Assembly: GCA_051294375.1 (NCBI GenBank)
Contig: JBJCIZ010000408.1
Span: 24,148 to 88,147, forward strand
Length of the DNA: 64,000 nt
Direction: 5' to 3'
Origin: Paraspadella gotoi
Lineage: Eukaryota; Chaetognatha
The first letter of the stretch is position 1. Each line of letters begins with the position of its first letter. The notes below the pieces were generated by a model that was not told where the DNA came from, searched no databases, and saw only the letters and a program-made list of their open reading frames with translations. Position numbers and translations under genes: made by a program. Below are positions 10,513 to 21,659 of this stretch, one piece after another.

Positions 10513-11105
10513 CTATCTAGGAAAAAAGTTAGAAACATTTTTTTTTTAAAAGTTCATTTATTCAATAAAAAATATACAAAACATGGGTAAAACATTCTCA
10601 ATATTTGGTATGCCCTCCCTCGGCATCGACCACTGCCTGCATTCGTCTGGGCATGCTCTCGTAAAGCGAATTGAGGTACGAAGGTGAAATGTTTTTTCCA
10701 CACCTTTAGCGCAATTCAAGTCTATTGCTGATGAATTGTTGCGTCTTTCCCTCTTTTCTCAGAGCTACAATTGCACCTTTATGAACCAAAGAGAGGGGCT
10801 GTCTATTCGGCATAACCAAATTTTAAAAAAATGAAAAAAATAACTAACTCAATTTGAAATAGAAACAAATAACTCAATACCAAGAATTGTGGAAACTAAA
10901 GGCGATTTTTTCCGCCATTTTTCACTTGAGGTAGCAATCTTATTTTGCCTCTAACTTCTATACGGTGGATCTACGAAAAAATGGAAGGAAGCAACTGAAA
11001 GGAAATTTAGTGTAGAATCTGAAACATCCTGATTTTTTAAAAATCGAGCAAGTTTTCGAGTAGATATCCTCAATTAAAAATGTTTCTAACTTTTTTCCTA
11101 GATAG
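10513..11105 (-). mobile_element. Tc1/mariner deletion derivative with perfect TIRs
   Basis: The ends are perfect 30-bp inverted repeats (10,513-10,542 and 11,076-11,105, starting CTATCTAGGAAAAAAG), each flanked by TA, the target duplication typical of the Tc1/mariner superfamily. Read on the minus strand, the left part ends a transposase (see the entry at 10,598). At 593 bp the element is far shorter than a full Tc1 copy, so most of the transposase, including the DDE catalytic region, is missing. It is a MITE-like non-autonomous copy. The perfect TIRs suggest relatively recent mobilisation by a relative elsewhere in the genome. Confidence 0.85.
10598..10705 (-). pseudogene. Tc1-type transposase C-terminus, remnant
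   Basis: Minus-strand translation gives the family's characteristic C-terminal tail: LNSLYESMPRRMQAVVDA followed by EGGHTKY and a stop (TGA, complement of 10,598-10,600). Tc1-like transposases end in this way (SMPRR..AVI.A.GG.T.Y). Upstream, KVWKK and NISPSY are in adjacent frames across an A-run, so one frameshift is present even in this short piece. No DDE residues remain. Not functional. Confidence 0.85.
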
Positions 11106-12463
11106 TACTTACAAAATACATAAAATTGATAAAATTATTATTCCGATAACATGTTCAATCACATGCAATATATCTAGTAAGGCGGGCCAAAATTGAACAC
11201 TTTCTATAACTTCTAGTTCTCTCAAAAAAATTCCTTTTTCCTTCTACTACTAAATTGATTTTCAATGTAACTTTTTGAATTAGTTCATTGGGTTGTTGCA
11301 CTTTTAAATATTTATTAATATATAATAATTATATAAAGTTTTGACGGAATTGGTGCCAGTGAAATTGAGTTTAAATGGAAAAAACATAAGTCACATTTAC
11401 TTGAATCTTTATTATTAATGATTACTAATAAATGTTTTAATTAATTAATTAATTATTGTGAAAAAATGAAGCAATTTAAAAAAATTATACAAGTTGAAAA
11501 AATGATGCAAGTTAAAAAAATCTTAAAAGCATAAAGATCGTCGCAATTGCATAAAAAAAGAGAGATGGAGAGAGAGAGAAAGAAAAGGAGACATAAAATA
11601 AATAGAGGATATTTGTTTGTTTTGATAAAATGTAAACAAAACATATTTAATAACTGTCCTGACCCAATTTTAAGGACATCGATGATGATAAGCTTTAAAT
11701 AAATTTATAATTAATTATTAAATATTAAAATTAATTAATTAAAATAATCGATTAATTAATTATTTAATTAATTAATTAATTTTCGTAGGCAGATCCGACA
11801 TTGTTCAAACTTGTTTTTTTTTAACTGTAAGTCCCAGCCAAAACTATAAAAGCGTAGTATTTTTATAAGAAAAAAGTGTGACGACGATGACGACGACGAC
11901 GACGACGACTACGTCACAAAGAAGTGTCCCCTTCGCATTATCTCGCAAGATTCCTTGGCGAGATAAAAAGAGAGAAAGAGAGAGCTAAATATAATTAAAA
12001 GAGAGAGAGAGAGAGAGAAGCTTGACAGTCGCTGGACAGCTGCTGGACAGCCGCTGCAGAGGTTTTTACACGAATCAGAAGCAGCAGCGACGGAGAAAAA
12101 GAGAGAGAGAGCGATATATGATTAAAAGAGAAAGACAGAAGCTGAACAGCCCCTTTACTCGTCCGGTAGTGCCCGAGGTAGCGCGATCTCCTCCCAATCC
12201 AAAGGATTCGGGTTCACGCCCTTCTGATTCATAAAAGAAAAGCGAAAAAAAGTGAATAAAAATATTTTTTTAGTAAAAAAAAAGAGATAGAGAGAGATAG
12301 AGAGAGAGATAAAGAGAGAGAGAATGATAGAGTGAGAAAGAGAGAAAGAGAGAGAGAGAGAGAGAGAGTTTTCCCGCCAACGAGACGCATTATTAGGTCA
12401 CTCTCGTTTATATCCGTTATCTGTTGCCTCGCAATGGCGGCGTGATCTCGGTCATGTTGATTT
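11106..12463. other. Repeat fragments, GA tracts, no gene
   Basis: 11,150-11,400 is an inverted copy of about 28,770-29,040 (TAAGGCGG..CTAGTTCTCT..GGGTTGTTGCAC). 11,340-11,600 repeats the R1 tail (ACATAAGTCACATTTACTTG, minisatellite units, GA tract). 11,690-11,790 is ATTAATTA low complexity. 11,880-11,960 has (GACGAC)n and a CTCGC..GCGAGATAA hairpin. 12,000-12,370 carries GA tracts. The purine-run ORFs are not genes. Confidence 0.65.
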
Positions 12464-13765
12464 TTAGTCGGATCTGCTTTCAGCAGATCCCAACTCTATA
12501 ATTCACTTTGTCGGTCCGTCGGTCCGTCCCCTCAATCTTGTCGGGCATTCACTTATATCATGTCAGAACATCGAATTATGATAAATTATGCAAAAAAAAC
12601 AATGTCCGTCCGTCCGTCCGTCCGTCCATCCCACCTTAGCAAAAAACACCAATTACTCGTAATTGGATGGATGGATTGGAATGAAATTTTGTGTGTGGGT
12701 AGTGAAGTGTGTGATTGAGCTGGATATGAAATTTCGATGGAATCGTTCAAGTGGAAATGAGTTTAAATGGAAAAAACAAAAAAATATATTTCACTATTTA
12801 AACACCAATTACTCATGAGTGGATGGGGCGATTGACTTGAAATTTTGTATTTGAGAGGAAAAGTGTGTGATTAAACTGGAAATCTAGTTTCGATGGAATC
12901 GTTTGAGTGGAAATGAGTTTAAAGAGAAAAAACCAAAATCTTGTTTCACTAATTAATTAATTAATTTAATTAGATTAATTAATCTAATTAATTCATTTTT
13001 TTTATTTAAAATCATTTCCACTCATACCGAACTTTATATCAAGCTTCGTCACACATTTTCCTACCCACACACAAAATTTGAACTCAATCTATCCATCCAC
13101 ATTATGATTAATTAGAGTATTTATTGTTAAAATATGTAAAATGATTTTAGTAAATCGACTTATGTTTTTTCCATTTAAACTCATATCCAGTCACACGATT
13201 CCTCGAAACTTTATATCCAGCTTCATCACAAAATTTCATTCCGATCCAACCAGCCAATCACGAGTTATTGGGGCTTTTTGCTAAGGTGGGACGGATGGAC
13301 GGATTGATTGACTGATTAATTAATTAGTGATTAATTAATTGACTAATTGATTAATTAACTGATTAATTATTTGATTTATTAATACATCCTGCATATACAT
13401 TTAATATAAAAGGAAAAAAATCATAATAATTAGTGAAACAGGTTTTTTGTTTTTTCTCATTTAAACTCATTTCCACTCAAACGATTCCATCGAAACTTTG
13501 TTCCTGTTCAATCACACACTTTCCTCTCAAATACAAAATTTCAAGTCAATAGCCCGCATCCAATCACGAGTAATTGGTGTTTTTTGCTAAGGTGGGACGA
13601 ACGGATGGACGGATGGACGGACATAATTTTTTTGGATAATTTATCATAATTCGATGTTCTGACATGATATAAGTTAGTGCCCGACAATATTGAGGGGGTG
13701 GACCGACGGACCGACAAGGTGAATTATAGATTCGGGATCTGCTAATAAGCAGATCCGACTAAAAA
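12464..13765. repeat. Inverted pair of R1 elements
   Basis: A forward R1 copy (12,464 to about 12,960, start hairpin GATCTGCTTTCAGCAGATC) faces a longer reverse copy (about 13,765 back to 13,000; end hairpin GATCTGCTAATAAGCAGATC). Together they form a palindrome-like unit with R1 terminal hairpins at both outer ends and ATTAATT DNA at the centre. It may be a composite of two insertions, or the true structure of a full-length foldback element from which the other R1 copies are halves. Confidence 0.75.
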
Positions 13766-14100
13766 TGGGATTGAGGTGCTCAAAGGCTGACCCGGAAACT
13801 CCCCAAAATGTCTGGTCAAGGATGAAAAGGGATATTTTACAGTATAACGCTATGACTGTCAACAAAATCACAAAAATTTTAAAATATATTTGGTGAGCTG
13901 AACCCTTCATATTTGAGCAGCTTCTTCGACTCTCTCCCTCATTGCAGGGAGGTGATGCTGGAAGCAAATGATGGTCTGACAATGTATTAACTAACTGAGT
14001 CCTATAAAACTATAAACTATAAACTATATCCTTTAAACTAACTATTAAACTTTTTTTGAGCAGATCTTTATAGTTAGTTAATGCAAAATTTAATCAATGT
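13766..14100. other. Unassigned spacer
   Basis: Mixed-composition DNA; a 102-codon minus ORF (13,674-13,982) straddles the R1 border and is therefore unlikely to be a gene. A short TAAACTATAAACTATA repeat lies at about 14,010-14,055. Confidence 0.4.
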
Positions 14101-14940
14101 CATTCTAGTAGTTTGATCGAAACCGATTCTCGGTACAAAAAAAGGAAGATCATTTTCTAATATGAGGCCCTTTGTAATTTATTCTCTCCCAGAAAAACTG
14201 GTTTCCCTATTAATCAAGTGAGCTACTTCAATTGTTGAAATGGACCGCTCCCTTATTATATTATTATCTTATTAATAAAAAAAATCACTTAATGTACAAA
14301 ACTTATCTGCTAACAAAAAAAAACAAATTTTTAACAACCAGACAGCCTCACTTTATGCTCAATTTGAGTTTTATTGTGGTCAGTTTATTTTAATGGTTTT
14401 AACATGTGGCAGGGACAATGTGAAACCAAATAAAGAAAGTCATTTTGCGATATGTAGTATAATTTGAGATTTTGTTTAAGTCTAATTAGGACTAAGCTCT
14501 GACGAAAAAAGCCAGAGGTTTTTTTAATATATTCTTTTACTGGCCAATGTAGAATGATGGTAATATTGCTATTGTTAAGTTTCCAAAAAATCCAACCATA
14601 AATATAGAAAATATTAACCAAAATATTCAGAAAATCCACCCCTTCTTTGGAAGATTTTCGCCATAGAAAATTTGTCCTGAACCTGACTCCCGGTTGAAAT
14701 AAAATGTAAAGAAAAATTTTGAGAGCCTTTCAGACATATGGCTATTGGATTCCTTAATTTTAAGTTTATTGTAAAATCACATATGTTAAATGCGTTTACA
14801 TTGTATAGAAGTTGAGAAATCCCTTTGTTTTATATATAAAAATTGCGTTGAAAATATTTTTCAGAGTGGACCAGTTCATTTAAATCTGATAGTTTAATAT
14901 CATAATGATGGTTATTTGACAAGAGAAAAAAAATGGCAAG
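14101..14940. repeat. R2 dispersed repeat, copy 1
   Basis: Contains the R2 landmarks: a CTCTGAC..GCCAGAGG hairpin around 14,495-14,520, TAAAAGAATATATTA (complement), CCAATGTAGAATGATGG, AAATCCAACCATAAATATA, GAAAATCCACC..TTTGGAAGATTTTCGCC and GACTCCCGGTTGAAA. The 14,740-14,890 part (ACATATGTTAAATGCGTTTAC, GTGGACCAGTTCATTTAAAT) recurs in opposite orientation at 22,380-22,545 and 63,520-63,700. Confidence 0.75.
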
Positions 14941-16810
14941 TGAATCAGTGAGAGGATAAGGCGGGCCGGTAATCGCACAAGGAGCGTTGAGAAAGAAGCT
15001 GCGAGACAGGCGTGCCCCTGCAGGCCGTTGCTAGGAACCCTGATCGAAGGTTAGAGGAAACCGAGCAACGAAATGGACAGATTAGTGCGCCGCAAGCAGA
15101 GATGTGGGAGGAGAAACGGGATGAAAGAACCCTGCAGGGTGTTAATAAAAGGATGGCTAATGGAAGGGGCTCTGAACAAGGCCCAAGCACCGGAGCGGTA
15201 TATGTCCCGGCTATGAGAATCAATGATTATGCATCCTTACCAGACGGAGTTTAGTTCTGGCATGACGGAAGTCCTCGTGTGCAGAAAATGGACTGAAGTG
15301 CGAGTGGACCGGTCCAAGTAATGAAAGGCTCATACTTTTACGCCTCGAGTGCGATGGGCAGAGGGATCTGGGGTGTGAGTTTGAATGTACTATTACAATG
15401 CTCATGACTTCAGGGAATCGCGGTGGGTTCACAGGATGGCGGACTGTAATCTAAGAGGATAGTAGCTATTGAGGTAGTTAGGTGGAGTGCACGGCTGATG
15501 TCGATCATAAGGAGAGTATGTAATATGCACCGATTGTCACAATATTCTGTGGCCGACGGAGGAGATAAACCATCTCCCGGGGCCCAGCGCACCTTGGTAG
15601 TGCCAGAGATCAAAGCTTCGGTTTTTAAATCGAACGAGTAGCTATGGACATTAAGGTAATGGACAAAACATCGAGGCAGCTGGTTTTTGTAGCAATCTTG
15701 AAGCTAGGGATAAGTGGATTATTTTAAAATCCAGATTTGTGGGTCACTGACAAATTATTGGAAGAATACACAGGAACAGGCTGAGGAAGTGTAAACGGCA
15801 TAATATGGACAACTGGTGTTGCCTATCCTTTGGCGCCAGTTTTGCCACATACGGGATTTGGCGTGCAATTCCGCCGGCTTCCAAAAGGGCAAAAATCGCC
15901 AATCTTTTCAAAAATTGGATGGGAATTCACAAAAGCCATACTGTCCTCTTTGCCATCCTCAAGAGTGATGGTTTGGGCAGAAGACAGATCCCGTCGAACC
16001 TAAACAACACTTTTGTATAACAATCCTATGGAGGTTGAGGCCCGAGTCAGGAGAGAATTGGGTGGTGAAGGAACATCTGATCTGTGGGGAGTTGACCCGG
16101 AAGGTTTCGGTTTTGCCATGAATGCCTTACTGCTTGTAAAATTCACAGGGTCAGGTCCATTTTCGAGGTCATTGGACAGGATGAGGACATGACAATGAAT
16201 CGCCTCCAAGTTGTGTTGCGGCTTTCCGTTGGTAAAGTGGAACGTACTGTGTTACATGAGGATTTGCACTTGGGGCAATCGAAGGGTTACGCAGGTTTTG
16301 TTGCAATCGGACAGTCTTAAAAGCGCAGTTGCACAAACCTCACTGACGTTAGAAAAAACTGTCTCGACAAAGGGCTTATATGATTTGCCGTGCTAGTACT
16401 TCGCTACTTTTCAAAGAATGGAGATAAGTACTATGATCGAAAATTTTAATAATTCAGCCTCCATACGTCCCGAATCTTTTTAGCGCCCGCACAGTTCTAC
16501 AACGAACCCTTTGTCATCACTAGGACTGAGTGATGTCACTATACGGTCATACTGTACCACCAGCTGACAAGGGTGGACGGAACTCGGGCGGAACAATGGC
16601 CACGACAGAATGGAATCGGCCGTGTGTCCACCTGGCGCATATGCAGGATCAAATTGACTGGAGGATTATTCCGGTCGAATCACTTACCGCGAAGAAGTTG
16701 AGGGAAGCGGATCAAAATCAAGAGACCTTTCCGGCGAGAGAAAAGTCGCGTTCGTGCTAACGATATGATCTACTATAATGAACGAAATGAACGGCGATCT
16801 TGGTTTTAGA
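14941..16810. other. GC-richer block, possible decayed coding DNA
   Basis: Base composition rises sharply after the R2 copy. Several 60-90-codon ORFs overlap on both strands with no recognisable domain. A strong minus-strand donor (GCG then GTAAGTGATTC, about 16,680-16,690) ends a plausible short exon at about 16,687-16,757. The block may be decayed mobile-element sequence or poorly sequenced exons of a larger minus-strand locus continuing from gene D. I cannot assign a function. Confidence 0.3.
16125..16318 (+). pseudogene. Possible transposase HTH remnant
   Basis: One plus frame reads KIHRVRSIFEVIGQDEDMT, then MNRLQVVLRLSVGKVERTVL and HEDLHLGQSKGY before a stop. The spacing of a helix-turn-helix (LSVGKVERTVLHEDLHL) resembles the DNA-binding region of mariner-type transposases, which often have a ...TV..IL..DL.. 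recognition helix. No catalytic DDE segment was found downstream, so this is at most a fragment. The match is by eye only. Confidence 0.25.
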
Positions 16811-17153
16811 GTGATGGCTTGACTAGTCGAGTAAATAAATTAAATAGAAGGTTGGACCCAAAATAAGAAAAAATATGAAAGAGATAAAATTAAAGCCAAT
16901 AAAAAAGACAGTAAGATCAGAAAACATAAACATAACGGCAAAACAGTAAACGCAAACAGAACCAGTAAGAGGCAATTGGGGGTAAAAATTCGCATTCGCC
17001 ATATAACTAAATAAAATAATAACTGGTGTCACATGCAAATAATAATAACGAGTAATTAACTTCGCTAGATAATAATAACAAGATCTTGAAACAAGAAGAG
17101 ATAGAATATTTAAAGAAAGAATAAGATTAGGGGGATCGCCCGGCCGCTGCGTC
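16811..17153. other. AT-rich DNA 3' of gene D
   Basis: AT-rich sequence downstream of the gene D stop codon. No clear feature apart from a weak polyadenylation-like AATAAA in the complement near 16,835. Confidence 0.4.
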
Positions 17154-20100
17154 TCAGTGGAGCGACGAGGAGGTCGTAGGAGGTGGTACGGCGCTGGGGG
17201 CGGCGTAGCGGTGGGCGGGCGGCGGGTGGGAGGTCCACGACGGACTTCGACGTTTCTGGCCCCCCGCCCCTCCTGAGGAGTCATCCTCAGGCGAAGTCCT
17301 ATAGCCGCTCGGATTCGGCCGAGGGTTTCGGGCGAAGCCAACGCCGACTGAGGTGGTGGAGAAAGAAGTGGCGTCGTAGTGGGCGTTTCGATGAAAAGCT
17401 TTCGACGCCGGCAGAGCGGCGTAGAGTAGGACAGCGAGGAGGACGAAGGAGTAGCCGTAGAGGCCGCCGCCCTGGGTTCGCGATGAACCAAATCATTCTG
17501 AGAAAAAGGAAAGAACGTAAAAATCAGTTTTTAACGCTAAAGGTAAGTAGTAAACTAAAGATCTAGAAAAAGGTCCAACTCATTACCGGAAGGGACTTTC
17601 GGAGTGAGTCAGGCGGGAAAGAAAACGGCGGCATAGAGACGGCGGCAGTTGTGATGGGGAGAGCGGAAAGGGGCGTGACGCCCCGAACGATACCAGCGTA
17701 CCAAACGGTGTCGAGAGAGACGGAAGCAGGCGAGCGAAGGTCGTAAGATTCGTCAAAAGCGTGCAAGGCGATTCCGACTAGCTCCGAATAAGAAGAAGGA
17801 TAAAATAAAAACGTTCGCGCAACAGTCGCTAAAAAAAAATATAATATACGATAGAGAGGACAAATAAAATCGTCGATAGTCTCCTTCGTCGTCGTCGTCA
17901 CCGCCTAGTCGTCGTCGCCGCCTTCGTCGTCGTCGTCGTAGCGGTCGTCGTCGTCGTTGCGTCGAGGGTAGAGAGAAAGGTTCGACCAAGATGATATGAA
18001 GGTCGTAACCAGCTCCGCGCTGAAGGAAAAATTAAAAAGAAAAACAAAAAAAATAAAATCGACGGAAAAAAATGGCCATCATGATAAAGGATCATTAGGA
18101 AGATAAAGACGAATTGTACCTATGTTGTGATTACAACGACGGATTTCCGTCGTGGCTGTGGGGCCCGTGGGAGTCGGGTGGGGCCACGTTGAGGGAGATC
18201 CTCCGGGACTTATCCCCTCCCATAAGAAAGGCATATCGGTGAGGAGCTGGGTTCATCTCCAGGGGCCGTAGGGATGGAGCCGTTAGGTGATAGAGAGGGT
18301 GGGGAAAAGAAAAAGGACATTGGTAGAAGGAGGCTCAGGAGGAGGTGCTGCCGGGAAGGGTGGCAAGAAGGCTCCCACCATTGGTCAGGCCAGGGGTCAA
18401 CATGCTGACTTAGGGCGACTCCTCTGGATGAGCATCGTCGACCCAATGGATGGTCGGGTGTCGAGGGGAACGCCATAGAGGGGGAGAGGGACAGAGCTTT
18501 CAGGGAAGAGGCTATCCGAGGAGGAGGCAGTCTTCAGGAGACCGGAGGCCGTGGTGGATAATCTCCGCCACCGCCTCAGCACATTAGTGGCCTTCAGGTA
18601 AGAATGGCGGGCGGATTCGGCAGCAGGTTAAGGAAAGAAAGGCAGGGTCTATGGAGAATAAGGAAACCCAGGTTAGGAGCTTCAGGGCAGAGCTTACTGG
18701 TTTGAAAGGGCACCCGGAAATGGAAGGGGAGATTGGCATTGGGTTTAAATGGTATAGAAGCGAACATTAATGTTAAGATTAGGTCTCGGGATCCGAGCCA
18801 AAGAATGGGTAGGCTCGGTAGGAGGAGTTATAAAGCATTGATATTTACGTTTGGGGGATCTCTGTGATCCCTTACCCCCAGGCCTTTTCTGGCCTTGAGA
18901 AGGGAGTGGAGGGGGGATTCCGGAAACCTAAAAACGGGATCTGGACCCTGAGAAACACTCCATGTCCAGGAAAAGGTTGAGAACGTGGTTAGGGAATGGA
19001 TATTGGCCGGGTTAGAATGGTTAAAAGGGACTAGATCTGAATTCAGGTGAATGAGACCTTAGATCCCTTCAGAGGAAGGGAGGCCTCACTGTTCGTTTAG
19101 TAAACCAGAGGGTGAGAGAATAGGGAATGTCAGACCAGGCCCAAGATGGGTCTAGAAAGAAAGTGAGGGTTGATCGTCTCTGTCACCCCAAGAAAACCGA
19201 CGGGGGCAAGTTTTGGGGGAAGTCGTACGCTGGAAAAACCGGCCCGGGACCAGCGAAGGAGGACCGACTCCGGAAGGGAGGAGAGATGGCCTTGGCACTG
19301 GATCGCGCGACGGCGTCGATTGGTGGAAAACTAGGAAAAGGATAAGAAGATAGAATAAAAAATTAATGATTTGATAATTAATTAATTGATTGATTAACAA
19401 TATGAAAAAGACAGAATTTTGGAAAAACATTACACTGTAAAGTTTTTAGAAACGATAAGGATAACGAATAAAAATCAGAACTTACCCAGCTGGAGGATTT
19501 TCCCCATTGAAGAGCTCGTAGGGATCCATGATCTCAAAAGGTACAAACAGAAGGTCGGCAGGGCGTGGAAGTCCAGCGGGGAAGGGCATGTTGACGTCAT
19601 GGTGATAGCCCATAATCCAAGGGGAGCGGTGGAAAATCCACTGCTCCCATCGGATCTGGCGCTTCGCCGCCCTCCGTAGACAGGCGCGAGGATGGAGGAA
19701 CGGATGACGAGTGCCCGCACCAGGAGTGTTGAGTGCGCCGGGGAAGGAGGCTCAAGTAGCTTCTTGAACCCCGATACACCCCTGAGGTTTTCCAGCGGTC
19801 CGGAAGGGGATCCCTGTCGACACGCCAGCCAGTGTGGAAAGACGGGCAGCCGTGCGACGTCGGCAAGCGAAAGAAAAATAAAACAAAGAAGAAATCAAAA
19901 CTAAATTAAATTAAATCTAAGCAAAATATTTCAAATAAAGAAAGAAATAATCAAATCGGAATAACTCGACAAGGGGAAAACTCACCAGAGTTCCGTGTCG
20001 TTGTCGAGCGGGACACGTAGACGACTCGTGGTGGATCCCCACAATCTAGGGGGCATCTCTTCAATGACGAAGAGTGGATCAACCACACTGGCAATCGGCT

Positions 20101-20849
20101 CGTTCGCGGGCGGCAAGAGGCTACCGCCCATAGTGAGTTCGTCGTGAAAGGCGAAGTCCAGCGCAAGGACTTCCGCATGAAGCTGACGAGTGCCCGGCCA
20201 GAAGGGACCGGGCGCGGCCGGAATAAATAAGGAAAAGACGAAACAGGAACCAACGAGTTGGTTGGATCCTGGATTTCCACAGCGTTGATTAGGCCGTTGG
20301 TGAGGAGAGCAGGCGGCCGGTTTGGCAGAGCAGTCGAGAGGGAGCGTGGCTCCCTCTCATTGAGGACTCTGGATGATGAGGGCCGCCCACTAAACTAGTC
20401 CCGTTTGCAATGGGTACTGAGAAAGCAGACGCAATAAAAGGAATAACAACATAGAAATAGCGGAAAAATTTAAAAGCTAAAATCCAAGAGCACGAAAAGC
20501 ACCGACGGGTTTTAAATATAATAATTAATAATAAACGAGTTCTAAATTTCACAATTAATTGATATTATTGATATCTATATTATCCTTGGAATATTTAATC
20601 AACAAATATTATGTGTGTTCAGTTTATAGTACAAGTTTTAACTATAAGTTACGTGTACTAGCCACAAAAATTTCAACGTAAAGTTGTCTAATGAAATTTC
20701 ATGTGAATTATCTATTCGGTATGCTTTACATTTCACATTGATATTGTAAAATGTTATAATGTAATTTGCATGTAATTGACAAAATTAACTTACATAGAAA
20801 AAGACCCAAGGAGGCCGAGGAGAAGAGCGTAGGCGTAAGCAGAACCCAT
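17154..20849 (-). CDS. Gene D: unrecognised multi-exon secreted/membrane protein
   Basis: Not recognised. Exons on the minus strand, from splice signals and codon bias: 20,849-20,794 (ATG; signal-peptide-like MGSAYAYALLLGLLGSFS, then a GTAAGT donor), 20,416-19,986, 19,813-19,486, 19,330-19,187, an uncertain part at about 18,600-18,120, 18,019 to about 17,880 (RGAGYDLHIILVEPFSLPST, then Asp-rich GAC repeats), 17,828-17,587 and 17,497-17,154. Junctions 19,986/19,813 (TG+G) and 19,486/19,330 (GG+T) keep phase, which is good evidence for one transcript. Typical segments are ALDFAFHDELTMGGSLLPP, DLLFVPFEIMDPYELFNG and, in the last exon, a hydrophobic YGYSFVLLAVLLYAALPASK followed by a Ser/Pro/Gly-rich tail. 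The first intron breaks phase and several exons change frame once, so there are sequence errors or it is decaying. Probably secreted or membrane-bound; function unknown. Confidence 0.55.
18120..18860. other. Ambiguous exonic block inside gene D
   Basis: Both strands look coding. On minus, AFLPPFPAAPPPEPPSTNV and FPESSVPLPLYGVPLDTRPS are plausible gene D segments. On plus there is a strong donor CAG then GTAAGAATGG at about 18,597 and an open frame with KERKAGSMENKETQVRSF at about 18,630-18,690. I could not decide which strand is transcribed; antisense shadow coding is possible because GC content is high. Confidence 0.3.
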
Positions 20850-21240
20850 TTCGAGAAGAGCGAGAGAAAAGGGAGAAAAAATGGGAAATTTTAGTGAGGT
20901 GCGGATAGAGAGGAGGAAAGCCGTGAATAAAAGAAAGTGACCCTTACCGTTGTTAAATAGTATCACTTCTCCATTGAGATGTCCCTGGCGGCCCGCACGG
21001 GAGACCCGTCCAACAACATGAAGGAGTGAGGACATTGTTCATGAATGAGGTAAAGGGGGTAACAGGGATTACATAACAAAAACCCCCCATTTTTTCCCTT
21101 TGTGGGGTCGCCCTGGGGGTTTTTTTTTACACTTTTATCCAAAGTGCTGCGAGGCAAAGCTTTTGTTTTTGGGGGGGAGGTGTAACGAATCAAACTAAGA
21201 AGAAAGAAAGAGAGAGAAAGAGGGTGCGCCGTCGCCGTTC
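20850..21240 (-). promoter_or_regulatory. Upstream region of gene D
   Basis: On the minus strand, a possible 5' untranslated exon ends at about 20,949 (AACAACG then GTAAGGGTC donor). C-runs at 21,085-21,180 (CCCCCCA, GGGGGG) make this stretch unusual. No TATA box is evident close to the presumed ATG at 20,849. Confidence 0.3.
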
Positions 21241-21659
21241 ACGCTCAATTGGCTCCATCAAGAGCTGCCGGGCCACCCGGCCCCCCCCCGATGCAGGAGG
21301 AAGGGAGAGAAAATGCCTCCTTTACAGCTAAACTCAGGTGACAGGAAAAGAATGGAAAAGAGGAACAAAACGGAAGAGAGGCGATTATATAAGCACCGGC
21401 GGAAAGAGAAGGATGGAACCAAGCCACCAGCTACCAGCAGAAAGTGGAAAGTAAAAATAGGACTTCTGTCCAAAACTCAACACAACATAAGAATAAAATG
21501 TTATGCTATTCCTGATATTTAAACTGATCAATTAACCTTTTGTAAACTTTCTGTTGGTCAAAGAAATAAACACCAAAATAACCTCCACACAAATTTTTCT
21601 TCTGAAACAACTACCCAAAAATCAAGATCGAATCCTCTAAGCTAGCGAGTTGTTTGTAG
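21241..21659. other. Spacer without supported gene
   Basis: Overlapping short ORFs on both strands, none with a domain. There is a run of nine C at about 21,281. Confidence 0.4.

Noticed and set aside
16823-17491. 222-codon minus ORF as the final exon of gene D
   Set aside because: It shares the exon start but the alternative frame (containing YGYSFVLLAVLLYAAL) has stronger codon bias and stops at 17,154; the long ORF runs on into AT-rich non-coding DNA.
17183-17566. Arg/Gly-rich plus-strand ORF (127 codons)
   Set aside because: Antisense shadow of the last exon of gene D, whose minus-strand frame has better codon bias and an acceptor site.
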